Shown: one piece after another, positions 1-11,709 of the stretch | How the letters are laid out: each line of letters starts with the position of its first letter | Position numbering within the stretch: position 1 is the stretch's first letter | Source: Gnetum montanum | Lineage: Eukaryota; Streptophyta; Gnetopsida; Gnetales; Gnetaceae | Direction: 5' to 3' | DNA: 64,000 nt | Assembly (NCBI GenBank): GCA_015680685.1 | Contig: MNCI01005417.1 | Span: forward strand, 112,979 to 176,978 | The notes under the pieces: model-generated | Seen by the model: only the letters and a program-made list of their open reading frames with translations | Told to the model about the DNA's origin: nothing | Databases searched by the model: none | Translations under genes and position numbers: made by a program

Positions 1-863
1 CTTCATATGTCTAGTTGGAATCCTTACTACCTCTGCAATGTTAAGCATACTTCAAGTTGCCAATAAAGGTTCATCATCATCGCTGTGTTGATGATGTCGA
101 TGATGGCTCTAGCCACTCCTTCGATTTTGGTGGCCTTCATGATCATTATTATTTTATCGATCACTTTCATCATGGTTTTTTTGAAGGCGACTTTTATGAG
201 AACCATCAGATGAAGGAATGTTCAAAATCAGATGAAGCGGATGAAGAGCAAGGTGGACCACCACCACCACTATGTTATCTGCCATCACTCTAACATTTTT
301 TATGATCTTCATCATTAGATCCCTTGTTATTGCGATGTTGACCCGAGTCCCTACCTTGGCTATCACTCTTTCTTGAACTCAATTTATGAATAGTTGATAA
401 CAGAGTCAAGTTCACACTCTCACCATCAGTAATCGGGGGTGGAGAATCTTCATGTTGAGAACCTTCCAAGGGAGGATCCTCATTGTCCTCTTGATCTAGC
501 AGGAATAAGGGATTATTGTAATGTTTCCCCTTTGTGGCTTCATGAAGTCTCTCTTGTCATTTATCTTGCTTACATTGTGTTTTAGTGGGACAATAGTTCT
601 AGGTGTCATATCCATCCACAACGTACTCTTCATGAAGATCTTCTATGCCCAACTTTGTAAGATTTTTAATTAGCATTCCAGACATAAATCTATCAAGGGG
701 TAAAACAACATTGCCCTCCATATCACAACATCACATCTGTTCATCCTAATGTAGGATGAAGGTGAAATTTGGCACAAACTCATTTGGATGAGTGTATACC
801 ACCTTGCATTCTTATGGGACCACAGTGGTTTAGTATTTTCATGCTTATGAGAAGAAGAAGAAA
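1..863 (-). pseudogene. Gag N-terminal part of Athila-type element B (decayed, runs off the left edge)
   Basis: Gag of a Ty3/Gypsy retrotransposon, reading leftward from just inside the LTR at 1018. It starts with the serine-rich SSSSHKHE block that also opens the gag of elements A (10815) and D (47979), followed by a conserved YTH..E...NFTFILH stretch in a shifted frame. The ATG seen in A and D is ATT here, so the start is lost. Frameshifts and stops interrupt the rest, but pieces such as a run of charged, H/D/S-rich residues match the A copy. The gag core domain would lie beyond base 1. No intact product is expected. Confidence 0.7.
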
Positions 864-1000
864 TTTTATAAAACAAAATGAAATTGTCAGTGTGCTTTTA
901 TAATTTATGTATAGTGGAAATGTTTTTGATTTTAGGTTTGTACAACGATATTAATGGTATCCACTTAGACTTAAATAGTGCACGTTCCACAAGCAAAGTT

Positions 1001-1016
1001 CTTGGCAATGACACCA
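1001..1016 (-). other. Primer binding site of element B (tRNA-Asp type, decayed)
   Basis: One base from the LTR edge. On the minus strand it reads TGGTGTCATTGCCAAG, an altered form of TGGCGCCGTTGCCGGG, the complement of the 3' end of plant tRNA-Asp(GUC). Athila-group elements are known to use this primer. Two of the changes are C to T or G to A at former CpG sites. Confidence 0.65.
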
Positions 1017-1017
1017 A

Positions 1018-1959
1018 TGATGAGTAGTGAGGTACCCCTACGCCCAACCATATGAATCACAAGCATTCACGCACGATCCGGTTGAATTCTATGAACTTTA
1101 TCATTTCTAGTGCACTAGCCCTTTAAGAAGTGAATCTAGCCTTAAGGTCAATCGTTGTTCTCCCAATTACACTTGTGATGTACATTGGTATGGTTAAGTG
1201 TAACTAAGGCATCTGATTTTTATTAGTTTGTATTTTATATTTTGATGCTCGAAATGTAGATAAAAGGAGTTTAATTAACTACTTTAAATTTCTAAATAAC
1301 TAATCATTTAACTAATCCTAACATAAGCATCCATTCCCACTTTCTGTACACATCCTGAACCCACGTATCCACTATTGGGCAACCAAACGCTACGCTACTA
1401 GGCGTACCAAGTGACAACGCTGCTGGGATTACCAAGTGAATATGTGTTACACTCAAAGTAGTCGTACTTATATATTTAATCTATCTAGCTTAATAATCTT
1501 ATTAACTCAATTGTTGGAAAATATTTGCGAAATAATTGAGAATAATTAATGAATAATTGAAAACATTGAATGCATAAATAAAAGAGCTAATCTATCCAAA
1601 GTGCTACAAGGTTTATTAGAATTCTCGTCTTTATTGCTGCACACACTGTTGTGCTCAAGTACAAAAATTCTCAAATAAAGATCCATACACTCAATGCCTC
1701 CTACTACGAGCACTTAGGGAAAAAATTCTAACTTTCAAATGGAAAAAATGCAAGAGCTTGGCTACTACTAAATTCTGGACTCCCTATAAAATGTAGCTAG
1801 TAGGCGCATATTTATAGGTGATGAATAGACATCGTGTCAATGAGACATCATTGATGTAGGTTAAAATGTGTCGATAGGGCCTTGTGGATGAGGCCTCATC
1901 ATGCAGTCGGCTATGTCGACAAGGCCTTGTCAACATAGCCAACCAACGACGACTCGTCA
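1018..1959 (-). mobile_element. 5' LTR of Athila-type element B
   Basis: LTR of about 942 bp. On the minus strand it starts TGACGAG and ends CTCATCA, the same termini as the other four related LTRs apart from TGACG for TGATG. The inner end faces the primer site and gag at lower coordinates, so this is the 5' LTR. Within it are the shared GAGGTACCCCTAC block near 1030, a TATTTATAGG stretch near 1809 (possible promoter) and the conserved TGATTTTTAT block near 1212. Immediately outside (1960 onward) the RT region of element C resumes, so B is inserted in C. The 3' partner is outside the window, so the target duplication (expected CCCAC, 1960-1964) cannot be tested. Confidence 0.75.
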
Positions 1960-2450
1960 CCCACCTTGAGGGGTTGCTTAATTTCCTCCTTGATGATTTG
2001 CTTCAATTTTGGGTTCAATCGCCTTTGTGATTGTCATTTTGGCTTCATGGCTGGGTTACTGTAAATGTGATGTTGACATATCCTACGATCAATCCCGTTG
2101 AGTTTAGGATATGACCAAGTAAAAGTTGTTGACCATCTTTCAACTATCTTCAATAACATATCTTTCTATTTTGGAGCAAGTCTTGCATTGATTATAATTG
2201 AATTCTTAGTTTTCAAAAAAACATATTCCATTCTAGCTAGTAGTGTTTTCAGTTCAAGGGGTTGTTGCTTGAAGTTCTTAGGAATTTCCAACTCTCTTCA
2301 ATAGGTATCATCATTTGTATCATCAGAGATTTGGTGATGAACTTTCTCTAGTTTATTCATGCTTGTGACATATTCACACGTCAAGCTCTTAGCTGGTTCC
2401 ATGCACAATGTGCTACTTTCTGAATTAGCGGTCAGCCATTGGGTACCCTC
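1960..2450 (-). pseudogene. Element C: protease-RT linker and first residues of reverse transcriptase (truncated)
   Basis: The minus strand continues from the protease into the linker and then to the start of RT, where a LNPKLKQIIKEE-like stretch near 1985-2010 corresponds to the conserved segment before the RT fingers. It ends at 1960, where the LTR of element B begins. The same segment is present in D at about 44580-44930 with clear base-level similarity. An apparent 68-residue plus-strand ORF at 2098-2304 is a shadow of this region; the same shadow occurs at 44723-44929. Confidence 0.6.
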
Positions 2451-2960
2451 CTATTTTGTGGCTACTACGTATAGGTACCTTTGAATTTCTACTTTTTGCG
2501 CACATTGCTTGCATGCAGAGATGGATGCTTGCTTGATGGCCCAAAGTTTCTGCACACAATTGCACCCACCATTGTTGTATGTGATACATGGAACTCTCTT
2601 CTTCTTGATCTTTCCAAATGCATTTTCTTTAGAGATTTCTAGGGAAAGATCTTTGATGCTCATTCTTTCATCTACTGTGCTTAGCCATGCTCTTCCCATG
2701 ATGATTGGAAAGTCCACTTTACATTTCTCTACTTTGATTACCAAGAAGTTGACAGGATGAGACCACCCACAAACAGTGGTCACAATGTCTTCTACTAGTT
2801 CCAATGGAATCATGATGGACTGGTTTGCCAGTTCTAATATGATGTTGCTCTTCTTAAGAGGAGGCAGCTTATAGGAAGTGTACATCTTAAGAGAAATCAA
2901 ATTAACAGTAGAACATGAATCAAGAAGTGCCTTGTATGGTTTGTTCCCAGCATTTTGCAA
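2451..2960 (-). pseudogene. Retropepsin-like aspartic protease domain of element C
   Basis: Open frame of 169 codons. Near the N-terminus is KALLDSCSTVNLIS, the retroviral-type protease active-site region; the expected DSG/DTG is DSC, so the glycine after the catalytic aspartate is replaced and the enzyme is probably inactive. Downstream comes a conserved PIIMGRAWLST block near residues 90-100, matching the (I/L)LGRxWL segment of retropepsins. A Cys-containing tail follows (GGCNCVQ..., then CKQC). The matching domain of A (7962-8630) keeps DSGS, and that of D (about 45165-45640) has DSSS. It would normally be released from a Gag-Pol polyprotein; gag lies just upstream (2987-4746). Confidence 0.8.
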
Positions 2961-2986
2961 ATAAATTAGAGAACTTCTAGGATTAG

Positions 2987-4746
2987 CTAATTTCTTAGGA
3001 AGGTTTCCTGCATGGATTCAATCAAACATGGTGTGAGTAAGCATGATGGTATGGATCCTTGGTAGAGTTTGGTTTGAAGGAGGCCTAAAGGAATTTGATA
3101 TGAAGGAAGAGGTAGGAGTAGGGTTGTTAACTGCGGGTGTAGGTGAAGACTTATGTGGACTATGGGGTTGAACAAAATGTCTTTTCTTTGATCAGGGATT
3201 TGACCCCTCCAATTGATGATTAGGTTGCAAATTAATAGCCTTTGTAGCATTGTGTTGTTGTGATTGAGTGGGTAGTTCACCTTGCATTGGTGAAGCAAGT
3301 GGTAGCTATGCAACTAGAGGAGTAGTGTGTACAGGGATAGAAAGAGGATAAGGATAGGAGGTAGCATTCCTTCTTTCATGTGGAGATGGAGTTTGATAAT
3401 AGTCAAAATGGTGGTAGTAAGGCTATAACTAAGAAACGTAACTAGAAGATTCACGTGGAGACATGGATTGCTGAACATGATAACCATATGGATTAGGCTA
3501 TCGGTAAGGGTATTATTATATTGGTGGTGTAAGTGCCCATGATTGTGGTTGATGCCATTGTTGGTACTATTTGTATAGTTGTGGTGGAGCTCTACTTGGA
3601 TAATACAATTGTTGTTGACAGAACTACTTGAGATTACCTTAAGGATAAGGCAACCTCTTGGATGTTTGCCTTTATGTAAGTTGTGGACGTAAGGTATACA
3701 CTCCAGACTCTTGAAGATGTGAAACAATAAGGAAACATCCCTTAGGATGTTCATACTGGTAGATATCACATCCACGATCATCATCTAATTCAATGTTTGC
3801 AACCTCTTCTATTGTAGTAATTTTTCCCTTACCTTTGTAATATGCATGTTCAGCTTCTTTGTGCCTGCTGCGCTCATGATCACTACCTTATTCTCCAAAC
3901 TCTTTAGCAATTTTAAGGATAGCTTGAAATTTGCTATTCATGGAGTCTCTTAATTGATCAACCTTGGCCGTAAGTTCAAATTGGAATTGTTGAAGTGGAA
4001 AGACTTTTTTATGCATCCCCTTATCAAATATGGATTCATCTGCACTATCACAGAATTAAACCTCCCTGTTATATATGGAAGGATCGTGATTATACTCCTT
4101 TGCACTTTCTCTTTTTCTTAGTTCATCCTCCTCTTTGGCAACCTACTCTATTAACCTTTGTACCTGATGGGTAGCTAGTTTTGACAATCGCCCTTGGGCA
4201 TAAACACCAAGGGTTTTCCTTGTTTCATTACGAAGCTCATCTACAATGTGGTGGAGTTGATCCAATTAAGAATAACCATGGCCAAGCCATTTGTGCTTCA
4301 AGGCATAGTATCAACCAATGGTGGCATCCAAGGGTTTGTGTGCTCCTTGTTTTCACCCTTGAATTTGCTTCCTTAAGTTGGACACTCGGGAGTACGTTTG
4401 ATACTTATCATTGAACATTTCAAGCATGGTACTCCATTTTTTGATTAATTTTGGTTCTAAGGATTGATATTAGTTCTCTGCTTCTTTGATGAGTGTCCTA
4501 GAAAAAAACTTCAATTTTTGCCATTCATGCTCTATGTTTTGCAAGGCACATGCATCTTAGAAAGCTTGAATATGATTCTGTGGATTAGAGTTATATCCTC
4601 CTTCAAATTGAGGAATATTGTTCATGCCTAACCATTTGATCCAACTATCTTTCACATGCCTTGTTGGAATTTTGACTACCTCTGCAATGTTAAGCTACTT
4701 CAAGTAGCAAATAGAGGCTCATCGAGGCCTTGATCATGGTGACTAC
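2987..4746 (-). pseudogene. Gag region of element C (decayed), cut by the LTR of element A
   Basis: Minus-strand gag matching the A gag (9403-10815) and D gag. Recognisable parts, from high to low coordinates: the gag core around 4190-4680, and a low-complexity His/Asn/Gln-rich segment at about 3430-3650 (runs such as HNHGHLHHQYNN). Many stops and frameshifts. It ends abruptly at 4746 against the LTR of A, so the gag N-terminus and 5' LTR of C are missing. This is the only copy in the window with the low-complexity zone fully sequenced; both long N gaps fall in the same part of the A and D copies. Confidence 0.65.
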
Positions 4747-5552
4747 TGATGAGTGGCAAGGTACCCCTACACTCAACCATATGAATACGAGCGTAGCACG
4801 TGCAATCCGGTCAAACTCCGCAGACTAAGTGCCTACACGCCTCATGGAACACTTAAGGTTAATTATTCATTGTCTTCCCAGACTTACTTGGAGTTGCCAT
4901 GGTGTATGGTTAAGTAAGTCTGAGGTATATGATTTTTATGTCTTTTTGGTTTTATCTCCTATGCTGATAAGGTGAAGGGTGAAGAGACTAATTACTAACC
5001 TTAACTAACTAACTAAGTTTGAATTAACCTAGCGTCAACATTCGTTCCCACTTACCGTTCACACCCTGAACCAATGCAACCTTGGTTACCAAACGCTAGT
5101 CTTTGCTGGGATCACCAAGCGTAATGCACATGCTTGAAGTGATCGTATTGAGGCACTTAACTAGGAGAGAAGGGTTGAGAGAGAATTAATTACTAATAAA
5201 GCATTTAAATGGTAAACAATAAATAACAGTAAATAAAGTCCTATTTAGCCTATTCCATGCATTGCAAGGTTTATCCAAGAAGTTCATCTTTATTGCCGTA
5301 CACAAACATGTGTTCAAGTACAATATTTGCTCGAATAAAGATCCGTTCACTTTGGAGTTCCTACTATGGGCACATGGAAATTATTCTATCTCTGGAGAGG
5401 TAAAACTGCCAGAGTTTTGCTAAGGGTCTAGATCTAGATGAGAAAACAAGGGAGAGCCGCCTCTTATTTATAGATTTGGAGGCGAACCACGATATTGTGA
5501 TATCACGGGGGACGATGTGATATTACGTGGGATGCGATATCATGGCACATCA
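4747..5552 (-). mobile_element. 3' LTR of Athila-type element A
   Basis: LTR of 806 bp, TGATGTGC...CTCATCA on the minus strand. Its outer edge abuts the gag of element C at 4746. The inner side (5553-5595) reads, on the minus strand, a CTCGAGGACGAGT-like stretch and then TCATGGAGGTA directly before the LTR, the position of a polypurine tract. A CTATAAATAA promoter-like motif lies near 5464-5473, and an AATAAAGATG poly(A)-like motif near 5285-5295. The partner LTR at 10957 lacks about 56 bp near the U3 start. Confidence 0.8.
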
Positions 5553-7643
5553 TACCTCCATGACTAAGTAAAAACTCGTCCTCGAGTTCCTTACAAAATA
5601 TTGGGATGGTATGGGATTATTAACTCAAATGGAACTAATGGGATGACATGTGAATGGATCATCATTACAAGACATGATAAAATGGGTATTCATGACAACA
5701 AGAGTGAACACCTTATTACATTTAACATCAGGCCTTATTTGGAAGTTGAGAAAGAGAGACAGAAAGAAGTTTTGCTACTGCCAACGCCCAGATTGTGCCT
5801 TTCATTATCCATCCATAAACGCCCCATTGATCTTGCTCCTTGCATAGCTGCTTTAGCACTGGTCCATTCCAAGTGTTCCCTCCAGATCCAATCCATTGTT
5901 GCATGATTACCATCTGCACACACAACATAGTCTTTATATTAGCAAGGGTAAATGAATCACAATGTAGTTGATACCTTGCTTCGGTGAAAGGTCCATTGGC
6001 TAGGTTGTGGTATGGCTAATTGTGGGTCTGGAGATATAATATTGATGACTACCAAGGGTGTAGGGGTTAGGAGAAAATCAAAAAAATTAGGCCCTGTACC
6101 CCCATGACTAATCATGAATCTCCAGTAGTGAGAGAATGGAAAAAGAAAAGGAATAAGAAAGATGAAGAAAAAGAGACAACTATAACATTGATGAAATGGA
6201 TGTCAAGATGGAAATGAACAAAATAAAATAGATTGCAAAAATGTTAAGGAAAAGAATTGAACTGGTGCACCAAATAGGAATGTCAGTGGGTCCTCCCCAA
6301 AGCAGGCTCATGCCTTTAATGCCTTGACAAACCCACATTCAAAGAGTCTGTAGGCTTTGGGAATGTCATTAGGAACAAGAGTTAAAGTCTTAACTGCAAG
6401 AATTTACCAAAAAGAAAACACTGCGTCAACCAAAATATACACTAATGATACAACCAGTAATGAGGTGAATAATGGAGAGAAGGATGGAGAGAAGAGAATG
6501 GAATGGAGTCCCAAGAACAAGGTGGTGTATAGCCCCTTGTGTAGTTCATGATTAATGTGACTTTGTAGATCCCATTCTAAGTCTGGCCTTAAACAAACCA
6601 CTTCCAGTGACTTCGCATTAATGCATTCGGCCCATCCATCCTCTTGAAGTAATAAGAATGCCTTCACCCAAGAGTCACCACCATTCCGACAAAACAAGGA
6701 GGAAAGAATGGGAAGCAAGAAGGGCCTTAGTTAGAGGGAACATTTTTATTTTAGTTCCATAACCAGTGCTTGTGGCCCAAGGGATTATTTTGTCTAAGGG
6801 GTGTGCTTTGAATCCTTACTATTTTTTTTATGTGTTTATACGTAAGAACCACACCATGCAAAGACTTTGTTATGTTTATTTGCTCAGCTTCCCGATAATT
6901 GGGTAACGTCGAAACGGCTAGAAAACTTAAGAAGAACACATCCAAGCACCCAAGAGAATAGCCAACACAAATGCATAAAGTTCCTTTAAAGTCACACCCT
7001 TTTCAATCCTTGAGTCCTTCCTTAGTTTGAGAAATACGTAGTCACCGATTCATTAATAGTTCTTATTTAGAAAGGGATTGGACATTTCCAAGCTAAGAGA
7101 GATCATAGAAATTGGTGGATGTATGGATGAAGTGAACTCATTGCTTGCCATATCAAAAGAAACATACCTTAGTATCAACATCATGACTTAAAGGTAAAAA
7201 CCAAACATTAGCAATCAATAGAAACATAGTTCATACCATCATTAAGAACACTTATTGGGTGACAAACTTACAGGATGGATAAGTCACACACACACACACA
7301 CAAGAAATGAAAAAGTATGAACGATGTTGTAAAACAAAAATGAGAAAAGTTAAAGAACTTTATAAAAAAAATGTGTAAAACAAAAACATGTAAAACAAGA
7401 ATGTGTACAAGAAAAATGTGCAAAACAAAAATGTGTAAAAAAACATGTAAAACAAAAAATGTGTAAAACAAAAACATGCAAAAAAATGTGTAAAAAAAAC
7501 GTGTAAAACAAAAATGTGTAAAACAAAAACTAAAAAGAACTTAGGGCCCCAAATGATTAGCATAGGTGGCCATCTCCCCCATGACTGAATAGAAAGGGAG
7601 AGATCCAAAATAATGAGCGCCTATTTGAATTTCTTAAAAGTGC
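5553..7643 (-). mobile_element. Non-coding 3' region of element A
   Basis: About 2.1 kb between the protease remnant and the 3' LTR, without a credible coding frame. Blocks around 6240-7640 match D at about 40590-41985 (for example AAGGGCCTTAGTTAGAGG, at 6719 and 41128), in the same order. It is therefore the post-integrase region typical of Athila-type elements. Because it directly follows the protease region, the RT, RNase H and integrase have been deleted; by comparison with D, about 3 kb is missing, with the junction near 7615-7660. A (CA)8-like microsatellite lies at 7288-7303. Confidence 0.65.
7345..7535. repeat. Minisatellite of about 16 bp units (TGTAAAACAAAAA type)
   Basis: Roughly a dozen diverged units built on TGTGTAAAACAAAAA / CATGTAAAACAAAAA. 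The same kind of array occurs at the matching position of element D (about 41820-41915, with TGTAAAATAAAAA units), so it predates the separation of the two copies and has changed copy number since. Confidence 0.7.
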
Positions 7644-8801
7644 CTAACTTCTCCCCATTGATGTTCTTAGATTAAGGGGTGGAAGTTGGCGACACTCATA
7701 TTCCAATGTATCTATGCCTTCGTTGTTGGCATGAGTTATTCCCCCAGTTCGTTCCATGCACGTTGGTGGGTTGCTTCCTTGATCAGCTGTCAACCATTGG
7801 GTGTTCTCTTGTTGTGTGGTTGCTACATACAGGCACCTTTGTATCTGAGTTTCTAGGGCACACCAATTGCATGCAGGAGATGTTAAATTTTGCATCACCC
7901 ATGATTCATGCATGTCATCACCCTCTAAGTCACTGTATGTGATGCATGGAACTTTCTTCTTCTAGATCTTTCCATAAATGTTTACCTTAGATATTTCCAA
8001 GGAAAGATCGTGGATTCCTAGGCATGCATCTATTGTGCTTAGCCATGCCCTTCCCATTATAATTGGGAAGTCCCCTTCATTGTTGTTAACTTCTATCACC
8101 AAGAAATCAGCTGGGTATGACCAACCACACACAGTGGTAACGATGTCCTCCACCAATCCCAAGGGAATGGTGATGGACTGGTCTACCAGCTCTAGTTAAA
8201 TATTGCTCTTCTTGAGTTGAGGTAGGTTCCAGGCTTGATACATCTCTCGTGATATTAGGTTGATTCCAGAACCTGAGTCAAGAAGAGCCTTATGTGGTTC
8301 ATTTTTGGTGACTTGGAGGTAGATTAAGGGACTTCCAGGGTCATATAGTTTCTTGGGAAGGTGGCCTACCTTGATCCAATTGGTTACGGTATGTGTTAAC
8401 ATAATTGTATGTGTTAAGCTTTGTTGTTGAACTGAAGGGTGCTCCGAAGCCTTATGTGTTGGAGGAGCATACCTAGACTCAACCGCTTGTGGCTGTGAGA
8501 GCTTATTTGGGATTTTGGTTTTGAAGAAAGGTCTTCTCTTTTTACGGTTGCCAGAACCAGTAGTGGGTTGAATGGTTATGGCTCTTGTAGCGTTATGTTG
8601 CTGCGGTTGAGTGGGGAGTTTCCCTTGCATTGTTGGAGCAGGAGGTATGGGAACTACTGGCGAAAGAGAGGTGGATGGATTAGGAGGATGGTATGGATGT
8701 GGAGCATCTCTCGGAGGAGAAGGAGTCCTTCTAAACTACTCCCAAACTTGGTAGTGACGTTGGGGAGTTGTGTGACTCATGGAGTCACTTGGAGAAATCG
8801 G
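7644..8801 (-). pseudogene. Protease region of element A (partly open)
   Basis: Two frames carry the retropepsin domain: the higher-coordinate piece (8196-8630) includes HKALLDSGSGINLISREMY, with an intact DSG catalytic motif, and the lower piece (7962-8162) includes PIIMGRAWLST. Stops separate them and the following 7644-7913 piece, which matches the D protease-RT linker (IQRCLYVATTQQE; compare 44887-45162). Upstream, towards 8801, the frame runs into an N gap and then gag. The RT never follows. Of the three protease copies in this window this is the only one that keeps the DSG triplet. Confidence 0.75.
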
Positions 8802-9402
8802 NNNNNNNNNNNNNNNNNNNNNNNNNNNNNNNNNNNNNNNNNNNNNNNNNNNNNNNNNNNNNNNNNNNNNNNNNNNNNNNNNNNNNNNNNNNNNNNNNNN
8901 NNNNNNNNNNNNNNNNNNNNNNNNNNNNNNNNNNNNNNNNNNNNNNNNNNNNNNNNNNNNNNNNNNNNNNNNNNNNNNNNNNNNNNNNNNNNNNNNNNNN
9001 NNNNNNNNNNNNNNNNNNNNNNNNNNNNNNNNNNNNNNNNNNNNNNNNNNNNNNNNNNNNNNNNNNNNNNNNNNNNNNNNNNNNNNNNNNNNNNNNNNNN
9101 NNNNNNNNNNNNNNNNNNNNNNNNNNNNNNNNNNNNNNNNNNNNNNNNNNNNNNNNNNNNNNNNNNNNNNNNNNNNNNNNNNNNNNNNNNNNNNNNNNNN
9201 NNNNNNNNNNNNNNNNNNNNNNNNNNNNNNNNNNNNNNNNNNNNNNNNNNNNNNNNNNNNNNNNNNNNNNNNNNNNNNNNNNNNNNNNNNNNNNNNNNNN
9301 NNNNNNNNNNNNNNNNNNNNNNNNNNNNNNNNNNNNNNNNNNNNNNNNNNNNNNNNNNNNNNNNNNNNNNNNNNNNNNNNNNNNNNNNNNNNNNNNNNNN
9401 NN
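8802..9402. other. Assembly gap (N run) inside gag of element A
   Basis: Unbroken Ns. By alignment with element C (about 3430-4190) the missing sequence should be the His/Asn-rich low-complexity end of gag. The gap in D at 46170-46697 is in the same place. Confidence 0.95.
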
Positions 9403-10815
9403 TCTAAGTTCTGATAATCTCCCTTGGGCATAAGTCCCAAGGGTTCTCCTAGTTTCATACCTTAGCCCATATATGAGATGGCAGAGTTGATCCCACTATG
9501 CGTAACCATGGCCTAGGCAATGATGTAGCAATGTGTAGTAGCGGCCCATGGCAGCATCCAAGGGTTCATGAGTACCTTGCTTCCATCCTTGGATCTGCTT
9601 ACGCAAGTTAGACACTCTATAGTACGTTTAATATTTATCGTTAAATAGTTCTAACATCGTACTCCATCTCCTAATGGTTTCTGGCTCTAAGGACCAGTAC
9701 CAACTCTCTGCTTCCTTTATGAGTGTCCTAGGAATCAACTTCAGTTTCTACCACTTGTTCTTTATGTTTTGCAAGGTGTAGGCATCGTGGAATGCCTATA
9801 AATGATTTTGCGGATCCACGTTGTATCCCCCTTCAAAGTGTGGGATGTTATTCATGTCCAAGTGCTTGATCTGACTATCTTTTTGATGCCTTGTTGGTAT
9901 TCTCACTACCTCTATTATATTTAGCATGCTTCGGGTGCCAAGTAGGGGTTTGTCATGATCATCTCTTTCATGACGTCTATGATTTCTACATTGTTCCCTA
10001 CTTTCCCTTCTTTCATGCCCTTGTCCTCACTCTCGACTCTCTCGTCGAGGTCTCTCAGTTTGCCTACCTCTATCCTCACCGTTATGCTCTCTATGGCTGC
10101 GCCCTGATGTGGAAGGAGAGGGTGAATGATGTGAAGAAGGGGAAGAAGAAGGAGAACCATTGTCGTGATGATGTTTCTTACTTTATCTTCTGTGGCTTTG
10201 GCCCCAATCGTGATGATGATCTGAGTGCCCGTCCTTGTCATGTGTTGTTGTTCCCTCAGTGAATAGTTGGCATTCACGGGGATCAGAACCAGGGTTGTGT
10301 ATCGTGGAGCGTAGGTTCTGATACCCCACCTCCTCACTATCGTTACGAGGGAGAACCTCTTTCGATAGAGAACTTGTTATAAGTGGTTCACCATCTCCAA
10401 TTTCACTTAGGACGTGCGGGACCCCTTTTCCCTTCAACAATGTATGATGGCTCTCCTGCCTTGAGTCTCTTAGACGTTGTGCTTCTATGGGATGATCATC
10501 CCTTGTGTCAAAGTCACCTATAACGTACTCAGCGTATAGCTGTGTCATGCCTATTTGTGCCGAAGCACGAAGAAGCATGTTAGGGACTGCATGATCTGGA
10601 GGTAACACTATGTTACCTTGCAAGTCTCTCTAGCACATCTATTCATCCTGATGGAGGATAAAAGTAAAATTGGGTATGTACTCATCAAGATGAGTATATA
10701 CCACCCTATATTGTTGAGGAACTGGCTGATTTTGGTTATGTGTTTTAGACTGCCGGCTATTCTTTGCATGATCCCTAGGTGGTGAATTTCTCTTATGAGA
10801 AGAAAAAGAAGACAT
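9403..10815 (-). pseudogene. Gag of element A (single decayed frame)
   Basis: One reading frame runs from ATG at 10815 to the gap with only a handful of in-frame stops. Order: serine/lysine-rich N-terminus (MSSFSSHKRNSPP), a VVYTHLDEYIPNFTFILH block, a charged region, a Ser/His/Arg-rich stretch with many RE, RH and SP pairs (about 9990-10170), then the retrotransposon gag core (HFEGGYNVDPQNHL, KLKLIPRTL, WKQGTHEPLD, LGHGYA) down to about 9403. The core aligns with the gag of F (about 63060-63515). Gag would form the particle that packages element RNA. The start sits about 120 bp inside the primer site, as expected. Inactive because of the stops. Confidence 0.8.
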
Positions 10816-10938
10816 GGTGTCTTATCAGTGTGCTAATTAACCATTATATATTTCTTATTTAATTAACCCTAAGGTTTGTTTAGGATCCCAACAATGTGAG
10901 TGATCTCCTATGTTCTACTTAGCGCACAAACACTTAGT

Positions 10939-10955
10939 CCCCAACAACGGTGCCA
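10939..10955 (-). other. Primer binding site of element A (tRNA-Asp)
   Basis: Minus-strand TGGCACCGTTGTTGGGG, one base inside the LTR, differs from the tRNA-Asp(GUC) complement TGGCGCCGTTGCCGGGG at three positions, all explicable as CpG decay. It is the best preserved primer site in the window. Confidence 0.85.
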
Positions 10956-10956
10956 A

Positions 10957-11706
10957 TGATGAGTGGCGAGGTACCCCTACACTCAACCATACGAATACGA
11001 GCATAGCACACGCAATCCGGTCGAACTCTGTAGACTAAGTGCCTACATGCCTCATGGAACACTTAAGATTAATTATTCGTTGTCTTCCCAGACTTACTTG
11101 TAGTTGTCACGGTGTATGGTTAAGTAAGTCTAAGGTATATGATTTTTATGTCTTCTCGATTTTATCTTCTATGCTGATAAGGTGAAGGGTGAAGAGACTA
11201 ATTACTAACCTTAACTAACTAACTAAGGATGAATTAACCTAGCATCAGCATCCATTCCCACTTATTGTTCACACCCTGAACAAATGCAACCTTGGTTACC
11301 AAATGCTAGTTGTTGCTGGGATCACCAAGCATAACGCATGTGCTCGAAGCGGTTGTACTGAATGCACTTAACTAGGAGAGAAGGGTTGAGAGAGAATTAA
11401 TGACTAATAAAGCATTTAAATGATTAACAGTAAATAAAGTCCTATTTAGCTTAGTCCATGCACTGTAAGGTTTATCCAAGAAGTTTGTCTTTATTTCCGT
11501 ATACAAACTTGTGTTCAGGTATAATATTTGATCGAATAAAAATCCGTTCACTTTGGAGCTCCTACTACGGGCACATGGAAATTATTCTATCTCTGGAGCG
11601 GTAAAACTACTAGAGTTTCGCTACGGTCTAGGCCTAGAATGAGAAATAAGGGAGAGCTGCCTCTTATTTATAGATTTGACGGCCCATGCGATATCGCGTC
11701 CCATCA
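10957..11706 (-). mobile_element. 5' LTR of Athila-type element A
   Basis: LTR of 750 bp, TGATGGGA...CTCATCA on the minus strand, followed inward by the primer site and gag. It matches the LTR at 4747-5552 throughout, apart from about 56 bp absent near the U3 start. Bases outside this LTR (CTTTC, 11707-11711) do not match those outside the other LTR (ACTAC, 4742-4746), so no target duplication is visible. Confidence 0.8.
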
Positions 11707-11709
11707 CTT

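Noticed and set aside
2098-2304. Plus-strand 68-codon ORF, repeated at 44723-44929
   Set aside because: The similarity between the two is explained by the conserved minus-strand protease-RT linker; they are shadows.
7268-7608. Phe/Leu/His-rich ORFs
   Set aside because: Read-through of the TGTAAAACAAAAA minisatellite on the minus strand.
8568-9458. Long ORFs of 211-279 codons across the N run
   Set aside because: They are mostly unknown residues created by translating Ns; the real frame here is gag of element A on the minus strand.
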